NCBI GenBank assembly: GCA_037178855.1 | Contig: JASJZC010000005.1 | Span: forward strand, 2,728,001 to 2,792,000 | DNA length: 64,000 nt | Direction of reading: 5' to 3' | Source: Oscheius sp. JU75 | Taxonomy: Eukaryota > Nematoda > Chromadorea > Rhabditida > Rhabditidae | In this document: piece by piece, positions 37,332 to 47,395 of the stretch | How positions within the stretch are numbered: the stretch's first letter is position 1 | Layout: every line of letters begins with the position of its first letter | The notes under the pieces: model-generated | Seen by the model: only the letters and a program-made list of their open reading frames with translations | The model's database searches: none | What the model was told of the DNA's origin: nothing | Position numbers and translations under genes: made by a program

Positions 37332-37687
37332 TCAGATCATGGACTCATCAATTTGTACGGCCTTCCTCGTGTTCTTCGTGTTTTCTGCAACCGGATAGTC
37401 GTAGCGAACCATATAGAGAACAGCAAGTATACCCGAACAGTAGACAAAAGCTATCCAAACCACTATCACACTGAAAACGAGAAAGTCTTCAATAACTGTT
37501 TGCTGACTCACCTAGTCATAATATAGAAGAGCACCTTGTGATGTTGTGCATAGATTAGGTATACTATTGAGAAAAAGGATAGAAATGTGACGACCGAGAT
37601 GATATTTTTTGTTGAGAGTGGCACTGCTCGATAGGGTTCGCCTTGCGGATTGTCATTATTTTGTAGAGAACAATCGGCGACTGACAT
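37332..37687 (-). CDS. Small two-transmembrane protein, unknown (found by splicing)
   Basis: Two exons joined by a 41-nt intron (donor GTGAGT, acceptor TTTTCAG, phase 2) give a 104-residue protein starting MSVADCSLQNNDNPQGEPYR. Helix 1 is IISVVTFLSFFSIVYLIYA and helix 2 is IVVWIAFVYCSGILAVLYMV; the end is KAVQIDESMI. Neither exon is long enough to stand out alone. A TATA box lies about 125 bp upstream on the same strand. It is tail-to-tail with DCP1, 166 bp apart. No family recognised. Confidence 0.72.
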
Positions 37688-37811
37688 ATTACAACTCTGT
37701 TCGTCTCAGCCTCCTCTGGTACATATCTGTCTGATCTGCAACACTGGAAAAGTTCCTAGTTGTAAGGAAGAAGAGTAGAAATGAACAGCTGTTCGTTGAA
37801 CGGGGAGCTCG

Positions 37812-37819
37812 CTTATATA
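37812..37819 (-). promoter_or_regulatory. TATA box for the 37332-37687 gene
   Basis: On the minus strand the sequence is CCTATATAAGCG, at a distance from the start codon that fits a short 5' leader. Confidence 0.45.
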
Positions 37820-37829
37820 GGGACAGGAA

Positions 37830-39700
37830 GCTCGAGAAAAAAGATGGAGGAAAGATTGTATCGGATACAAAGACTGGAATTGCAGCCAAGTTCTACAAAA
37901 CAATGGCTTCAGAGATCTGGCTTTCACCGAAATGTAGTCAAAATTAGGTGTTTGAAAGTAATAAGAGAAAGTGAAAGGGAGAGTGTTTGGATACATCTCC
38001 GAATGGAGGGAGAGTGCAAGTGATAACTAGTAAGCAGGAGGGCTGACCGATTCGGAACCGGTCGCCAATAGCCACTTGTGACTGGGAGAGAAAACTTCCT
38101 GTGAAAAAACAGCGAGGGAAAGCATAGGGGTGAGATAGCCCGAAATGGAAAAGACAATGGATCGGATCGCAGATTAGAAGGGAAATTTCAACGGGGGAGA
38201 AAGAGGCGGTGAACACCGGTTCGGGAGCGGCACACGAGAAAGACAAGAGAAACATCGAAAGTCCGAAGCTAATTGGGTTAGTTCAGAGGAACCGTCGACT
38301 AGGAGCAAAACTGTCGATTCGAGGGAGAGGCCCTAATCCAAGTGACCCTGATCCCCTTCCTGTCCCCCTTCGTTTTCCCACGAGTCGTTTTCCAAAAGTC
38401 AAAAGTTTCTAGTGGGTTCCGTAAAAAGAAAGGATGAATAAGAAATTTGGAACTTGGACGCACTGTGGGAGACTAGACGGATGACCCGATTGACACTCTT
38501 AGCAACTATTTACACTCAAGAATAAAGAAGAGTCTGGTGGTCTTAAACGGAGACTATTTTGCAGTGAAGAGAGCAAGTAGGAGAAAAAAACACTCCCTCA
38601 AGTTACGAGTTACGAGAAAAAAAACACTCCCTCAAGTGTAGAGGCAAATTTAGGCAGAAATAAACGGCTGGATCGGGTGAAAAAATAGTCTAAGAAGAGA
38701 AATCAAAACAAGATCTTCGTTTGGAACAGTGGACAATACCTCAGCTGGTGGCGTTCGATCAAGAATTGAGAGGGACTGGATACTACCAGACAGAGAATGT
38801 ATGCGGGAGAATTGCGTCAGCGGGATTTCTCCTCTCAGCAACCACAAACCTGCCTCAGCTAGCCGTAAACCGCCGCGCATCACAGGCATTTCGTGGATTC
38901 CTTCAGTGGACGAGAGGCAACGGGTTATTTATGACCAAGACGAGAGTTCTTGAGAGATGAGTCTTCTCAATAGGACAAGGATTCTGGAAAAGAGGAGACG
39001 AGTCCCGGTGGAAAAAAGGATACGGCGGCCGAAATGTGGCGTGAAGCAGCAGCCCTCATCAAAACAGGTATGTACTAGACCCATAATTCAAAAAAAATTT
39101 GCGACTTCCCTCCTATATAACTTTCCCAACATTTGTGACGTCTGTGGGAATTTCCACTTATCTCTCTCATATTCTGACCCTTTCGTTTTACTCTCACAGC
39201 GTAGTCAATTATAATACATTTCATTACGGCTGATCACTTGTCCGTTTTTTCGGTCAATTCACTTGTCCGTTTTTCATCTACTTCGTAGTGTAAATACTTT
39301 TTTTAGAGGGAAGAGGACCAAGACAGGTTGACAGAAATATAAACCGGGCAAAATTCAAAGGAATCAGAGGTTATAACTGTCATTGAGCTCCTCTAGGGGT
39401 GATAGCAATACTTGGATAGGAAGTTGGGTCGAGGGATGGGAAATGCCTTCAAAGATTGAAAGAGAAGTGGTGGGGTCGTCGGATGGAAAGTGGGGTCAAA
39501 GAGCGGGAAGTGGGTTTAACTGATTAGCAGTGGTCATTAGCAATCGTTTTACTGGGGAAATGACAAGGTAGATATGCCCTGAAGTGGCGCAAAAAATTAG
39601 GCTATGGTCGCCTATCTTGTTACTGTAACTCGACAATCAAAAGTTTCACTCGTAACGCATCCCTAAAGAACTCAAAAAGAGATGTTTGGTGTTACACACT
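37830..39700. other. Spacer with degenerate coding-like stretches
   Basis: No gene model works. Plus-strand frames at 38,729-38,953 and 38,957-39,060 are in the same phase, separated by one TGA, and end at a good donor (CAAAACAG|GTATGT), so a decayed exon is possible. A 30-bp unit containing AAAAAACACTCCCTCAAG is repeated in tandem near 38,580-38,640, and CACTTGTCCGTTTTT near 39,233-39,275. A TATA-like CTATATAAC lies near 39,112. Confidence 0.35.
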
Positions 39701-39717
39701 TCTCACTTAATCTTCCA

Positions 39718-39786
39718 AACTGACTTAACTTGCCAACAATTAGTGTGCGCACAAAATAATGCTCACTAATTGGCAATATTGGCTTC

Positions 39787-39817
<31 letters not shown>

Positions 39818-40124
39818 GACGCGAGGACATTTTAAACTAGACAAGGGATGCTAACGCCCCTTGGGGCTCAAAATAAAGCTTCATTCCTTCCAAAACTGTT
39901 CGATTTCTACTTTCTTCTGTCCAACTGTCCCTTTCCTCCCACTTCAACCTGTCCGCATTCCCTCCAATCGAGGTACCGTGACAGGAACAACGTTTCCCCA
40001 ACGAAGCCATCTCCCAAACTGACTCGATTTGGCTTGACTTGCAAACGATTAGTGTGCGCACAAAATAGTGCTCACTAATTGGCAATATTGGCTTCAGACA
40101 GACAGACAGAGACGCGAGGACATA
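39718..40124. repeat. Direct repeat pair with internal near-palindrome and (ACAG)n tract
   Basis: Copies at about 39,718-39,832 and 40,015-40,124 share the order TTAGTGTGCGCACAAAAT, GCTCACTAATTGGCAATATT, a CAGA-repeat tract, then AGACGCGAGGACAT. The ACAG tract is longer in the first copy. ATTAGTG...CACTAAT inside each copy can pair as a stem. About 180 bp separate the copies. The second lies just upstream of the kinase start. Confidence 0.8.
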
Positions 40125-40240
40125 ATGTGAAAATCGTTTACTAGAAACTTTTGAAGAAAACATACATCGAAGAAAAAGTATAAATTGTTCATGTGAGAGA
40201 AAGAACTATAGTTGTTACTAGCTGCCGAGCAGGAAACCCG

Positions 40241-41272
40241 ATGTCGAGCGAAGAAGACGACAAAATTCTACCGAGGGAGAACGAGGAGATTCACACGCGC
40301 AAGGAACGCTACAAAGTAGCCAAACTTCTGGGCAAAGGAGGATATGGAGCCGTGTTCGAAGTGGGCCGCAAGATGGACAACAAGCGATTCGCGATCAAGT
40401 GCGAGAAGATAACAGCTCGGAAGAAGGTCCTGGCCATGGATTGTCGTGTACTATGTGGAGCTCGACAGATTAAGAGTCGTCACTTCTGCATGGTCATGGA
40501 TCGTGGCAAAGTCGAGAATCGTTTCTCCTTCCTTGTCATGCAGCTCATCGGTCGCAATCTATGGGATCTGCGGGTGGAACGCGACTCGATGAAGTTCTCT
40601 CTGGGTACAAGTCTCAAGGCTGCTTCTCAATGTCTCATCTGCATCGAGGAACTCCACAGGATCGGATTTCTTCATCGAGACATCAAGCCCGGCAACTTCG
40701 CAGCCGGACGGCAGGACCAGAACGAGCATCATATGATCTACATGCTCGACTTCGGACTATGTCGTCAATTCCAGAACAAGGGCAAGGATTGTCGCAAACC
40801 GAGAGACATTGCTCCCTTCCGAGGCACAACTCGCTACGCCCCTTTGGCTGCCATGAAGCAGGTGGATCAATCGAGGAAGGACGACATAGAAGGATGGTTG
40901 TACATGGTAGTGGAATGGACGACGGGTGCGCTACCCTGGAGAAAGTTCAAGACTGACAATCGGGACGAGGTGCTCAAGATGAAGGAAGAACTGCGTTCGG
41001 ACGAGAAAGCTCTAGAAAAGTTTCTAACTGGCTGTCCCAAGAGGGAATTCACTCGCATTCTCAGATACGTCGATGAGTTGACTTACTTTTCCATCCCTGA
41101 CTACAATTTCGTCTACAGTTGTGTCCAGCATGCTCTGAAGGCCAACAACATCAAATGGTCGGATCCACTGGACTGGGACGAGACACATGAGTACATGGCC
41201 CCGCAGGAGACACCCGGAGATGGACGTCCCATTCAACTCGAAGAGGCGTACGAGGAGGAAGAGGCCGAGTGA
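40241..41272 (+). CDS. Casein-kinase-1 superfamily (TTBK-like) protein kinase, intronless
   Basis: A single uninterrupted frame of 343 codons. Kinase motifs: glycine loop LLGKGGYGAVFEV, ATP lysine FAIKCEK, catalytic FLHRDIKPGNFA, metal-binding MLDFGLCRQF, activation region FRGTTRYAPLAAM, and DDIEGWLYMVVEWTTGALPW. The helix C acid is Asp rather than Glu (LAMDCRVL). The tail after residue 300 is short and acidic (EEAYEEEEAE). The TTBKL group is greatly expanded in nematodes, often expressed in sperm. Lack of introns in an intron-rich region suggests a retrocopy origin. ATG at 40,241 is preferred to the in-frame ATG at 40,193. Poly(A) signal at 41,318. Confidence 0.92.
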   Translation: MSSEEDDKILPRENEEIHTRKERYKVAKLLGKGGYGAVFEVGRKMDNKRFAIKCEKITARKKVLAMDCRVLCGARQIKSRHFCMVMDRGKVENRFSFLVMQLIGRNLWDLRVERDSMKFSLGTSLKAASQCLICIEELHRIGFLHRDIKPGNFAAGRQDQNEHHMIYMLDFGLCRQFQNKGKDCRKPRDIAPFRGTTRYAPLAAMKQVDQSRKDDIEGWLYMVVEWTTGALPWRKFKTDNRDEVLKMKEELRSDEKALEKFLTGCPKREFTRILRYVDELTYFSIPDYNFVYSCVQHALKANNIKWSDPLDWDETHEYMAPQETPGDGRPIQLEEAYEEEEAE

Positions 41273-41410
41273 GGAAGCAAGTTATCCCAGAAAAACTAGC
41301 TACTACTGCTCATTCTGAATAAATTGTGAGACTCTGTCTTTTTCATTTCTGTGTTTGTTCCAATTCGAAAGGGTAGTTTATTGAATAACCACAAGTCTGT
41401 TTCGGTCCAG

Positions 41411-41560
41411 TCATAACGGCTCTTCCACCCCACGAGCATAGGTGTTCCTTTGAAGAAGATGGTTTTTGGGCCGAGGAGACTCCGTAAGCTTGGGACTAGG
41501 AGTTGTCTGTGGAGTCATTGGAAGTTTTCTTGGAGTACGCAGCGAAGGCTTGGTTGATGC
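41411..41560 (-). CDS. Candidate terminal exon, Pro/Thr-rich, gene unknown
   Basis: After a TTTTTAG acceptor the minus strand reads ASTKPSLRTPRKLPMTPQTT, then SPKLTESPRPKNHLLQ, and stops at TGA (41411). The composition is coding-like. Its upstream exons are unclear; it may be the old tail of the acyltransferase pseudogene that begins 130 bp away on the same strand. Confidence 0.25.
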   Translation of the reverse strand, partial: ASTKPSLRTPRKLPMTPQTTPSPKLTESPRPKNHLLQRNTYARGVEEPL

Positions 41561-41829
41561 CTAAAAACTCGGGTCGGGAAAGGCCGAATACCGACGATAA
41601 CGGAGCGAATTCGATTCTGAATAATTTGGATGTTGAAACAAAAGCACTAACTGGTCGGATCAGGTCAAATCTCTTAACTGCGGCTTTTTATAGAGATTAC
41701 CCGACGGTGAAGACGATCACTTCCGGGTGCTGAATCTTTTTCTAAGTTTACAATATGATACATATTTGCACAATGGCTTCCAGCTTGACCACTTGAATAA
41801 GTCAGATTTTGAACAAAACAAACCAGGGA

Positions 41830-42060
41830 TCTTAAAAATGAACTTGTCTTCGTGTGAGCAGTTTTTGTGGATAGCTTTGAAAGCACGACGACGTCAAGCG
41901 GAAGACAGCCATGGTAGTAAATGAACACGCAGCGAATACTGGTCCATCATCCGGCACGTTCTCGATTCCGCGCAGTTCGTAATCATGCCAGACAGCCGAC
42001 GGCGTCCCAAAATGAGGCTGTTGCAACCCGACATTTCTAAGCATTGCAGGACAGACACCT
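41830..42060 (-). pseudogene. Pseudogene of a TMEM68-like lysophospholipid acyltransferase
   Basis: Three frames hold consecutive pieces of one domain. VWHDYELRGIENVPDDGP is in the first frame, FIYYHGCLPLDVV (the block equivalent to the acyltransferase HxxxxD region) in the second, and KAIHKN..DKFIFKIPG in the third. No intron fits between the pieces, so two frameshifts are needed. TMEM68-type proteins are ER acyltransferases that make neutral lipids. Flanking parts of the domain are not recognisable. Confidence 0.65.
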
Positions 42061-42346
42061 CCAATTGGAGGAATATTGGGGACCGAATACCGACATTGTT
42101 GAGCAAGAAAAGGATGAAGACAAAGACATGGAACCAGTCAAAAGTACGAGACCTGTTCATTCGCATTTGGCAATTCTTTTTTTGTGCGTCGATCAACCCT
42201 GTTCCTGAACAGGTTATAACTGGCGGTAGCTTGAGAATTTGAATTTTCCAAGCATTGCTAGACCGTTGTATTCGTTCCTTCCGCTCCCGCATATTTCTTT
42301 TCGGCTGTATTTTGTTATCTAATTTCCTTACTTTTTCTAGGCAAGA

Positions 42347-42935
42347 ATGTCCGGCAAGACTAAGAAACCAAGTCAGAGACGACCCCTGACAAAACCTGCT
42401 CCAATTGCGGACGATTGGAGTCCATTTCCTATTCATATTGTGAAGTTCGTTTTCAAAAAGTTTCCGCATCGAGCATTTGTTCCAGTGTACCATACACGAC
42501 AGGAAAGAAGCATAAATCCTGGTGTTATCATTTACCAAGCCCGTGGAAAGTCGAAGAATCAAGACGTGTATGTTTTTCAGTCTCAAAATAAGGTTTCGTT
42601 TTCAGAAAATCATGAACATGTTGGGCATTCCAGACGATTTGAAACAGTTCATGATCCTTGTCAACACTTTCTACCTGAAGAATGAGCATGCCTACGTTGG
42701 AAGACGAAGTATCGGAAGCGGATTTGTAGGCTTCTTACTAATACGTCTCATTCGGTCAATTCAGCTGAAGCTGTTGAAGGAGAAACACGGCACTATTGCA
42801 CAGAAGAAACTAGAAATGTACGCAATCGTCCACGCTCAAAAGCTTCTCTCCAACGAGATGTTAACACCCGAAGAGTTTCTAAGCGTGTTCGACATGATGA
42901 CCAAATCCCTCATGAAAAGACAGAAAGCTCGTTGA
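42347..42935 (+). CDS. Conserved-looking protein of unknown function
   Basis: Two exons (42347-42565, 42606-42935) join in phase 0 across a 40-nt intron to give about 182 residues. The N-terminal part is basic (MSGKTKKPSQRRPLTKPAP) and the rest is helical (MNMLGIPDDLKQFMILVNTF, LLIRLIRSIQLKLLKEKHG, LTPEEFLSVFDMMTKSLMKR). The ATG lies six bases after a TTTTTCTAG acceptor, consistent with trans-splicing. No domain is recognised. Confidence 0.75.
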
Positions 42936-43167
42936 TTGCCCCTTGTATACGTTATCACGTTGTTCAGATTGTTAGAATGAATCCTCTCTCCTCACAGTCG
43001 TACTGTCAACCTTATTGGCTTCAATCGAACTCAATTGCCAGTCGTTTGTCAAGAGTGGCCTCATCGCATGTGGACTGCATTAGTGGCTGCCTGTAAACTG
43101 ACCCAGATGCTCCCTCTGCTCTCTTCCAGTCAGCCCCGTCTGAGACTCGACGAACGATTTTGATTGT

Positions 43168-44095
43168 AACAAAGTTTGGTCAGTTTACAGACGACCGCTT
43201 TGTGCAGTCAAAGTCGATCGAAAGAGTGATTTCTATTTACTCCTTCTTTTATTTTGTTCTCGGAAAGCGAATAACACCACAATGTGTAAGAATTTGAAAA
43301 GTGAACTAACGTTAAAGTACAATCAGGTGGCTTGGGGAATAAGTTAGATAAAATATATACAGTAGAGGGAATGCCGGGAGGGAATAACAGGAGAAGGCAC
43401 AGCGAAACACAATGAGCAAGTACGATCACAACCGATAAGATATACCTGACTAAAGAAAGGGTCATGCGGAAACAGGAGTAATATCGTGTATTACGCGAAG
43501 AAAGTCTTCTCAGTGTGTTGATTCTATTGATCCGTAGTCTGGCGGGGGCAGGTCTATCAAAGGTTCTATTGATGCGTAGTCTGGCGGGGGAAGGACTATC
43601 ATAACGGGCTAAATTAGATGGTTACTTAGCGAACAAAAAAACAAAAACTGTTAGAAAGTAAGACTTACACGAGAAGGCTGTTCTCCGTTCGGGGCAGACA
43701 TTGGTCTCGGTGGGTTGGAAGTGGACGAGGTCGTAATTGGAGGGCCAGGTTGTATGACGATCGGTGTATCAGGATCGCTCTCTTCGAAGTCGGCCGGATT
43801 GAACTGAAAAGAAGGATAAGGTCCAACGAAAAATAGCTTACGTCGTCTGGATGCTCGGGCTCATACTTGCCACAGCAGAAGTTGCAACAGCACTTGCCTG
43901 AAAATTGTAGTGTTGGTTAATTGATGGGCAGAAAGCTTGTGGACCAGGGGAAAAACTTACAGCAACACATGCATCCGCAACAACAGCAGCAGAAGCCGCC
44001 GGTCAAACAACCGACGCCAATCAAGACCCACTGAAATGTGATTTCATCTTCTGAGAAACAAAGCTGAGCGTACGTTGAACCACGGTTTGAGCATC
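43168..44095 (-). repeat. Duplicated dnj-14 3' segment, copy A
   Basis: Nearly identical to 45,900-46,772 (copy B), in the same orientation, including exons, introns and the 3' flank. Copy A carries a 42-bp in-frame tandem duplication near 43,520-43,603. Similarity drops sharply just beyond 44,093, inside the exon encoding the WMLKPWF end. Confidence 0.9.
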
Positions 44096-44716
44096 CAGTC
44101 CAGTCCAAGATCGTTGTTCTCTGCAAACTGTTCCAACCTATTCAGTCCTGTCTCTCCCTTGTCGTAGGTCGTGCTCACGTCTTCATTCTTTTCGTGGACC
44201 TGCAAATAGGTACGTTGTTTCAATTCCACTACAGCTTCTATCAATGTTGCGATATCTCTTTTCAACTGTTCTTGGGAGCGAGCTAGTGCTTCTGCAGCTA
44301 TTTTCAGCTCAGAATCGTTACAGCATAAGCTTATGCACAACTTTTCGCGCACCAAGAGCATGCTTTGCGTTTCAGCAGCTGGTGCTGTGTACCAGCCTTG
44401 TTAATGAGCGTAACTAGTTTTTCGGGCGACTCCATACCAAATTGCGCTAGCGAGCTTTCGAATTCCGACAATCAATCTTGCGTTCAGGTGCCTGTATCTG
44501 ACCGTGTAGTTCTGTACGGGCGCTCGTAGTAGTGGCACAGACATTCTCACGTTGTCCTCCAATTTTCAAATACTGGTTAAGTTTTTCATAATCATCAAGT
44601 CTTCTTTTAACCGTGTCACGAAGAAGAACAAAGCCAACCTTTTTGAGTCTACCTGCTTTTGGGTCTTTTCCTGCGTTCCCGGCGTTGATGGCAGCGGGAG
44701 CCATCTGATCAGCCAT
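43510..44716 (-). CDS. Chimeric cysteine-string-protein paralogue lacking the J domain
   Basis: The 3' half encodes a cysteine string ([34 protein letters not shown]) and a CSP C-terminus. The last exon repeats a LPPPDY unit in tandem and ends SIESTH. The exon before the string (ETGLNRLEQFAENNDLGLDW) is clearly diverged from dnj-14. Upstream, instead of a J domain with HPD, there are coiled-coil-like pieces: MADQMAPAAINAGNAGKDPK, DTVKRRLDDYEKLNQYLKI and SELKIAAEALARSQEQLKRD. The joins between 44,330 and 44,540 are unresolved, so parts may be broken. If expressed it could be palmitoylated on the string but could not activate Hsc70. Confidence 0.55.
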
Positions 44717-44853
44717 GTTTTGCTGAAGAATCACAAATTAGCTCCTTTTTGAAGTGGGTGAAAGAATTATACAAGAAGAACAATAAATTTGGAGCACACG
44801 AACGATTATTCGACGTGGACGACGATTTGCGGTGAAAAACCCGCTATTTCTTC

Positions 44854-45112
44854 CCCTGTCTTACTTACTGTGGGCAGACGGGGGAAGCAGTAGGGGTGTA
44901 TTGTATGTTTATAGCGTATAGAATAAGAGAAATAGAGGTCGAAAGGGGGAAGAGAGAGAGTGAAGGAGGACTGAGGTGTAACAGCGATGGGTCATATATA
45001 TATATATATAGGGTCTATTAGTCATAGGTGAGGGGTCTGTGGAGGAGACACGCCAAATGGCCAGTTTTTAGGCGGTTCGAGTTGGATGTGTAGCTTTAAC
45101 TTGTGAAGCTTG
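44854..45112 (+). repeat. Large inverted repeat, left arm
   Basis: The arm (CCCTGTCTTACTTACTGTGG at its outer end, TTGTGAAGCTTG at its inner end) matches the reverse complement of 45,344-45,600 with only about two substitutions and a different TA-tract length. Outside the arms a further 11 bases (TTCACCGCAAA or complement) also match after a gap. Confidence 0.95.
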
Positions 45113-45343
45113 GATAACCACGCTTTCATGGGTAGTCACACCGATAGACTTTCCACTTGGGGGCCGAACAAATACGGCTCTTCTTCCACCTTTTTTGGCG
45201 TAAAACTTCAAGAAGTGTGTGACTTCTTCAAGCTTGTGTTATAAACCAAGTCTGTTTGCTTCCAGTGGTGATACCGCTGCGACTTCGGCTTCGTAGTTTT
45301 CTTCATTGTCAGGATAAAAACCCACAGGAATATTTCTTCGACA
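45068..45343 (-). pseudogene. Coding-like fragment inside the palindrome, family unknown
   Basis: One minus-strand frame of 92 codons spans the spacer and part of the left arm: NIPVGFYPDNEENYEAEVAA and SPLEANRLGL, a TAA (45239-45241), then KLEEVTHFLKFYAKKGGRRA, FVRPPSGKSIGVTTHESVVI and a stop after KATHPTRTA. The composition is strongly protein-like. The last codons recur on the plus strand in the right arm (QVEATHPTRTA, stop). It has no Met and one internal stop, so it is probably a captured 3' gene fragment. Confidence 0.5.
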
Positions 45344-45600
45344 CAAGCTTCACAAGTTGAAGCTACACATCCAACTCGTACCGCCTAAAAACTGGCCATT
45401 TGGCGTGTCTCCTCCACAGACCCCTCACCTATGACTAATAGACCCTATATATATATATATGACCCATCGCTGTTACACCTCAGTCCTCCTTCACTCTCTC
45501 TCTTCCCCCTTTCGACCTCTATTTCTCTTATTCTATACGCTATAAACATACAATACACCCCTACTGCTTCCCCCGTCTGCCCACAGTAAGTAAGACAGGG
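45344..45600 (-). repeat. Large inverted repeat, right arm
   Basis: Partner of the left arm across a 231-bp spacer. Both arms contain an AT dinucleotide tract (near 44,995-45,010 and 45,447-45,460). Confidence 0.95.
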
Positions 45601-45899
45601 AATTCACCGCAAAACGTGCTCGAAGCTTATGTTCACAGAAATTAGATTTTCTGGAGGAATAAATCGAAAAGAAATGAACAGTAGTGATTTTGATTAGTTT
45701 ATCCAACAAAGAAACAATAGCAAGATATAAACTACGGAGATCCGAATACTGAAGAGCGTTCGAGGAAAGAGGAACAAAACTAGGTAAAAAAATTAAGCGT
45801 GCATAAGAAAATACGTACGTGGTTTGAAATAACGAATGGGCGGGAAACGAGAGGAATTGTGAAGGACAAGAATAGAATGGGGGACTGACGTTGGCTCGG

Positions 45900-46772
45900 T
45901 AACAAAGTTTGGTCAGTTTACAGACGAACGCTTTGTGCAGTCAAAGTCGATCGAAAGAGTGAATTCTATTTATTCGTTCACGGAAAGCGAATAACACCAA
46001 TGTGTAAGAATTTGAAAAGTGAATTAGCGTTAAAGCACAATCAGGTGGCTTGGGGAATAAGTTAGATAAAATATATACAGTAGAGGAAATGCCGGGAGGG
46101 AATAACAGGAGAAGGCACAGCGAAACACAATGAGCAAGTACGATCACAACCGATAAGATATACCTGACTAAAGAAAGGGTCATGCGGAAACAGGAGTAAT
46201 ATCGTGTATTACGTGAAGAAAGTCTTCTCAGTGTGTTGATTCTATTGATCCGTAGTCTGGCGGGGGCAGGACTATCACAGCGGGCTAAATTAGATGGTTA
46301 CTTAGCGAACAAAAAAACAAAAACTGTGTTAGAAAGTAAGACTTACACGAGAAGGCTGTTCTCCGTTCGGGGCAGGCATTGGCCTCGGTGGGTTGGAAGT
46401 GGACGAGGTCGTAATTGAAGGGCCAGGTTGTATGACGATCGGTGTATCAGGATCGCTCTCTTCGAAGTCGGCCGGATTGAACTGAAAAGAAGGATAAGGT
46501 CCAACGAAAAATAACTTACGTCGTCTGGATGCTCGGGCTCATACTTGCCACAGCAGAAGTTGCAACAGCACTTGCCTGAAAATTGTAGTGTTGGTTAATT
46601 GATGGGCAGAAAGCTTGTGGACCAGGGGAAAAACTTACAGCAACACATGCATCCGCAACAACAGCAGCAGAAGCCGCCGGTCAAACAACCGACGCCAAAC
46701 AAGACCCACTGAAATGTGATTTCATCTTCTGAGAAACAAAGCTGAGCGTACCTTGAACCACGGTTTGAGCAG
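45900..46772 (-). repeat. Duplicated dnj-14 3' segment, copy B
   Basis: The resident copy of the duplicated segment, contiguous with the intact dnj-14 gene. It has a single C-terminal LPPPDY unit and lacks the 42-bp duplication of copy A. Confidence 0.9.
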
Positions 46773-47395
46773 CCAGTTCATGATATATTCGTTGTCCTCT
46801 CCAAACTGTTCTAACATCTTCAGTCCTGTCTCTCCCATCTCGTCGTAAATCTGCAAGATTTCGTTAGAAGCACAAACTATACGAGCTAACTCTTCTCTTC
46901 TTTGGATTAGAAAGAACAGCATTCGCGTAATTGACCTCTTTGAACTGAAAAGAACGATATTAGAAACGTAGAAGCAGCATACCTTTTCAGTCTTCTCCGG
47001 ATCACCATCAAGGTTCTTGTCCGGATGATATCTGAGGGCGAGCTTGCGATATGCTTTCTTGATGTCGTCGTCGGTGGCCTTTCTGTCTATTCCGAGAACA
47101 TTGTACAGATGCATTCCTTTCGAGCTGCAAATTATTAGCATTACAAAGAAGAGTTTGTATAGTATTCCTCTCTACATTCAATATTAAACAAATACGAACT
47201 CTAACATTGTGCAGCGAGGGAGATTGACAGCCCTAGCAAACGCGCTAAACCCCACAATCGGATTTGCATTAATTTTCAGTCACTCGTTTTTTGCGCGGAA
47301 ATCAGCAAGTAAGTAAAATAAACTTACTCAGTCATCGAACGGCCACGAGTTTCTCCTGCTTGACCTTCTTCCGCAGCCCGTTCCGGGGACGACAT
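46228..47395 (-). CDS. dnj-14: Cysteine-string protein (DNAJC5 type)
   Basis: Start [20 protein letters not shown], then a complete J domain ([23 protein letters not shown] in [30 protein letters not shown]), linker [20 protein letters not shown], the palmitoylated cysteine string of about 15 Cys, and a Pro-rich C-terminus ending [16 protein letters not shown] sits on synaptic vesicles and works with Hsc70 to keep SNAP-25 folded. Seven or so exons; a 62-nt intron precedes the last exon. All expected parts are intact, so this is the functional copy of the pair. Confidence 0.94.

Noticed and set aside
40193-40240. Upstream in-frame ATG for the TTBK-like kinase
   Set aside because: The extra 16 residues are not kinase-like and an acceptor-like GAGCAG lies between; the ATG at 40,241 is preferred.
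41503-41733. 76-codon plus-strand frame after the kinase gene
   Set aside because: No domain or splice context; the opposite strand holds a more coding-like terminal exon.
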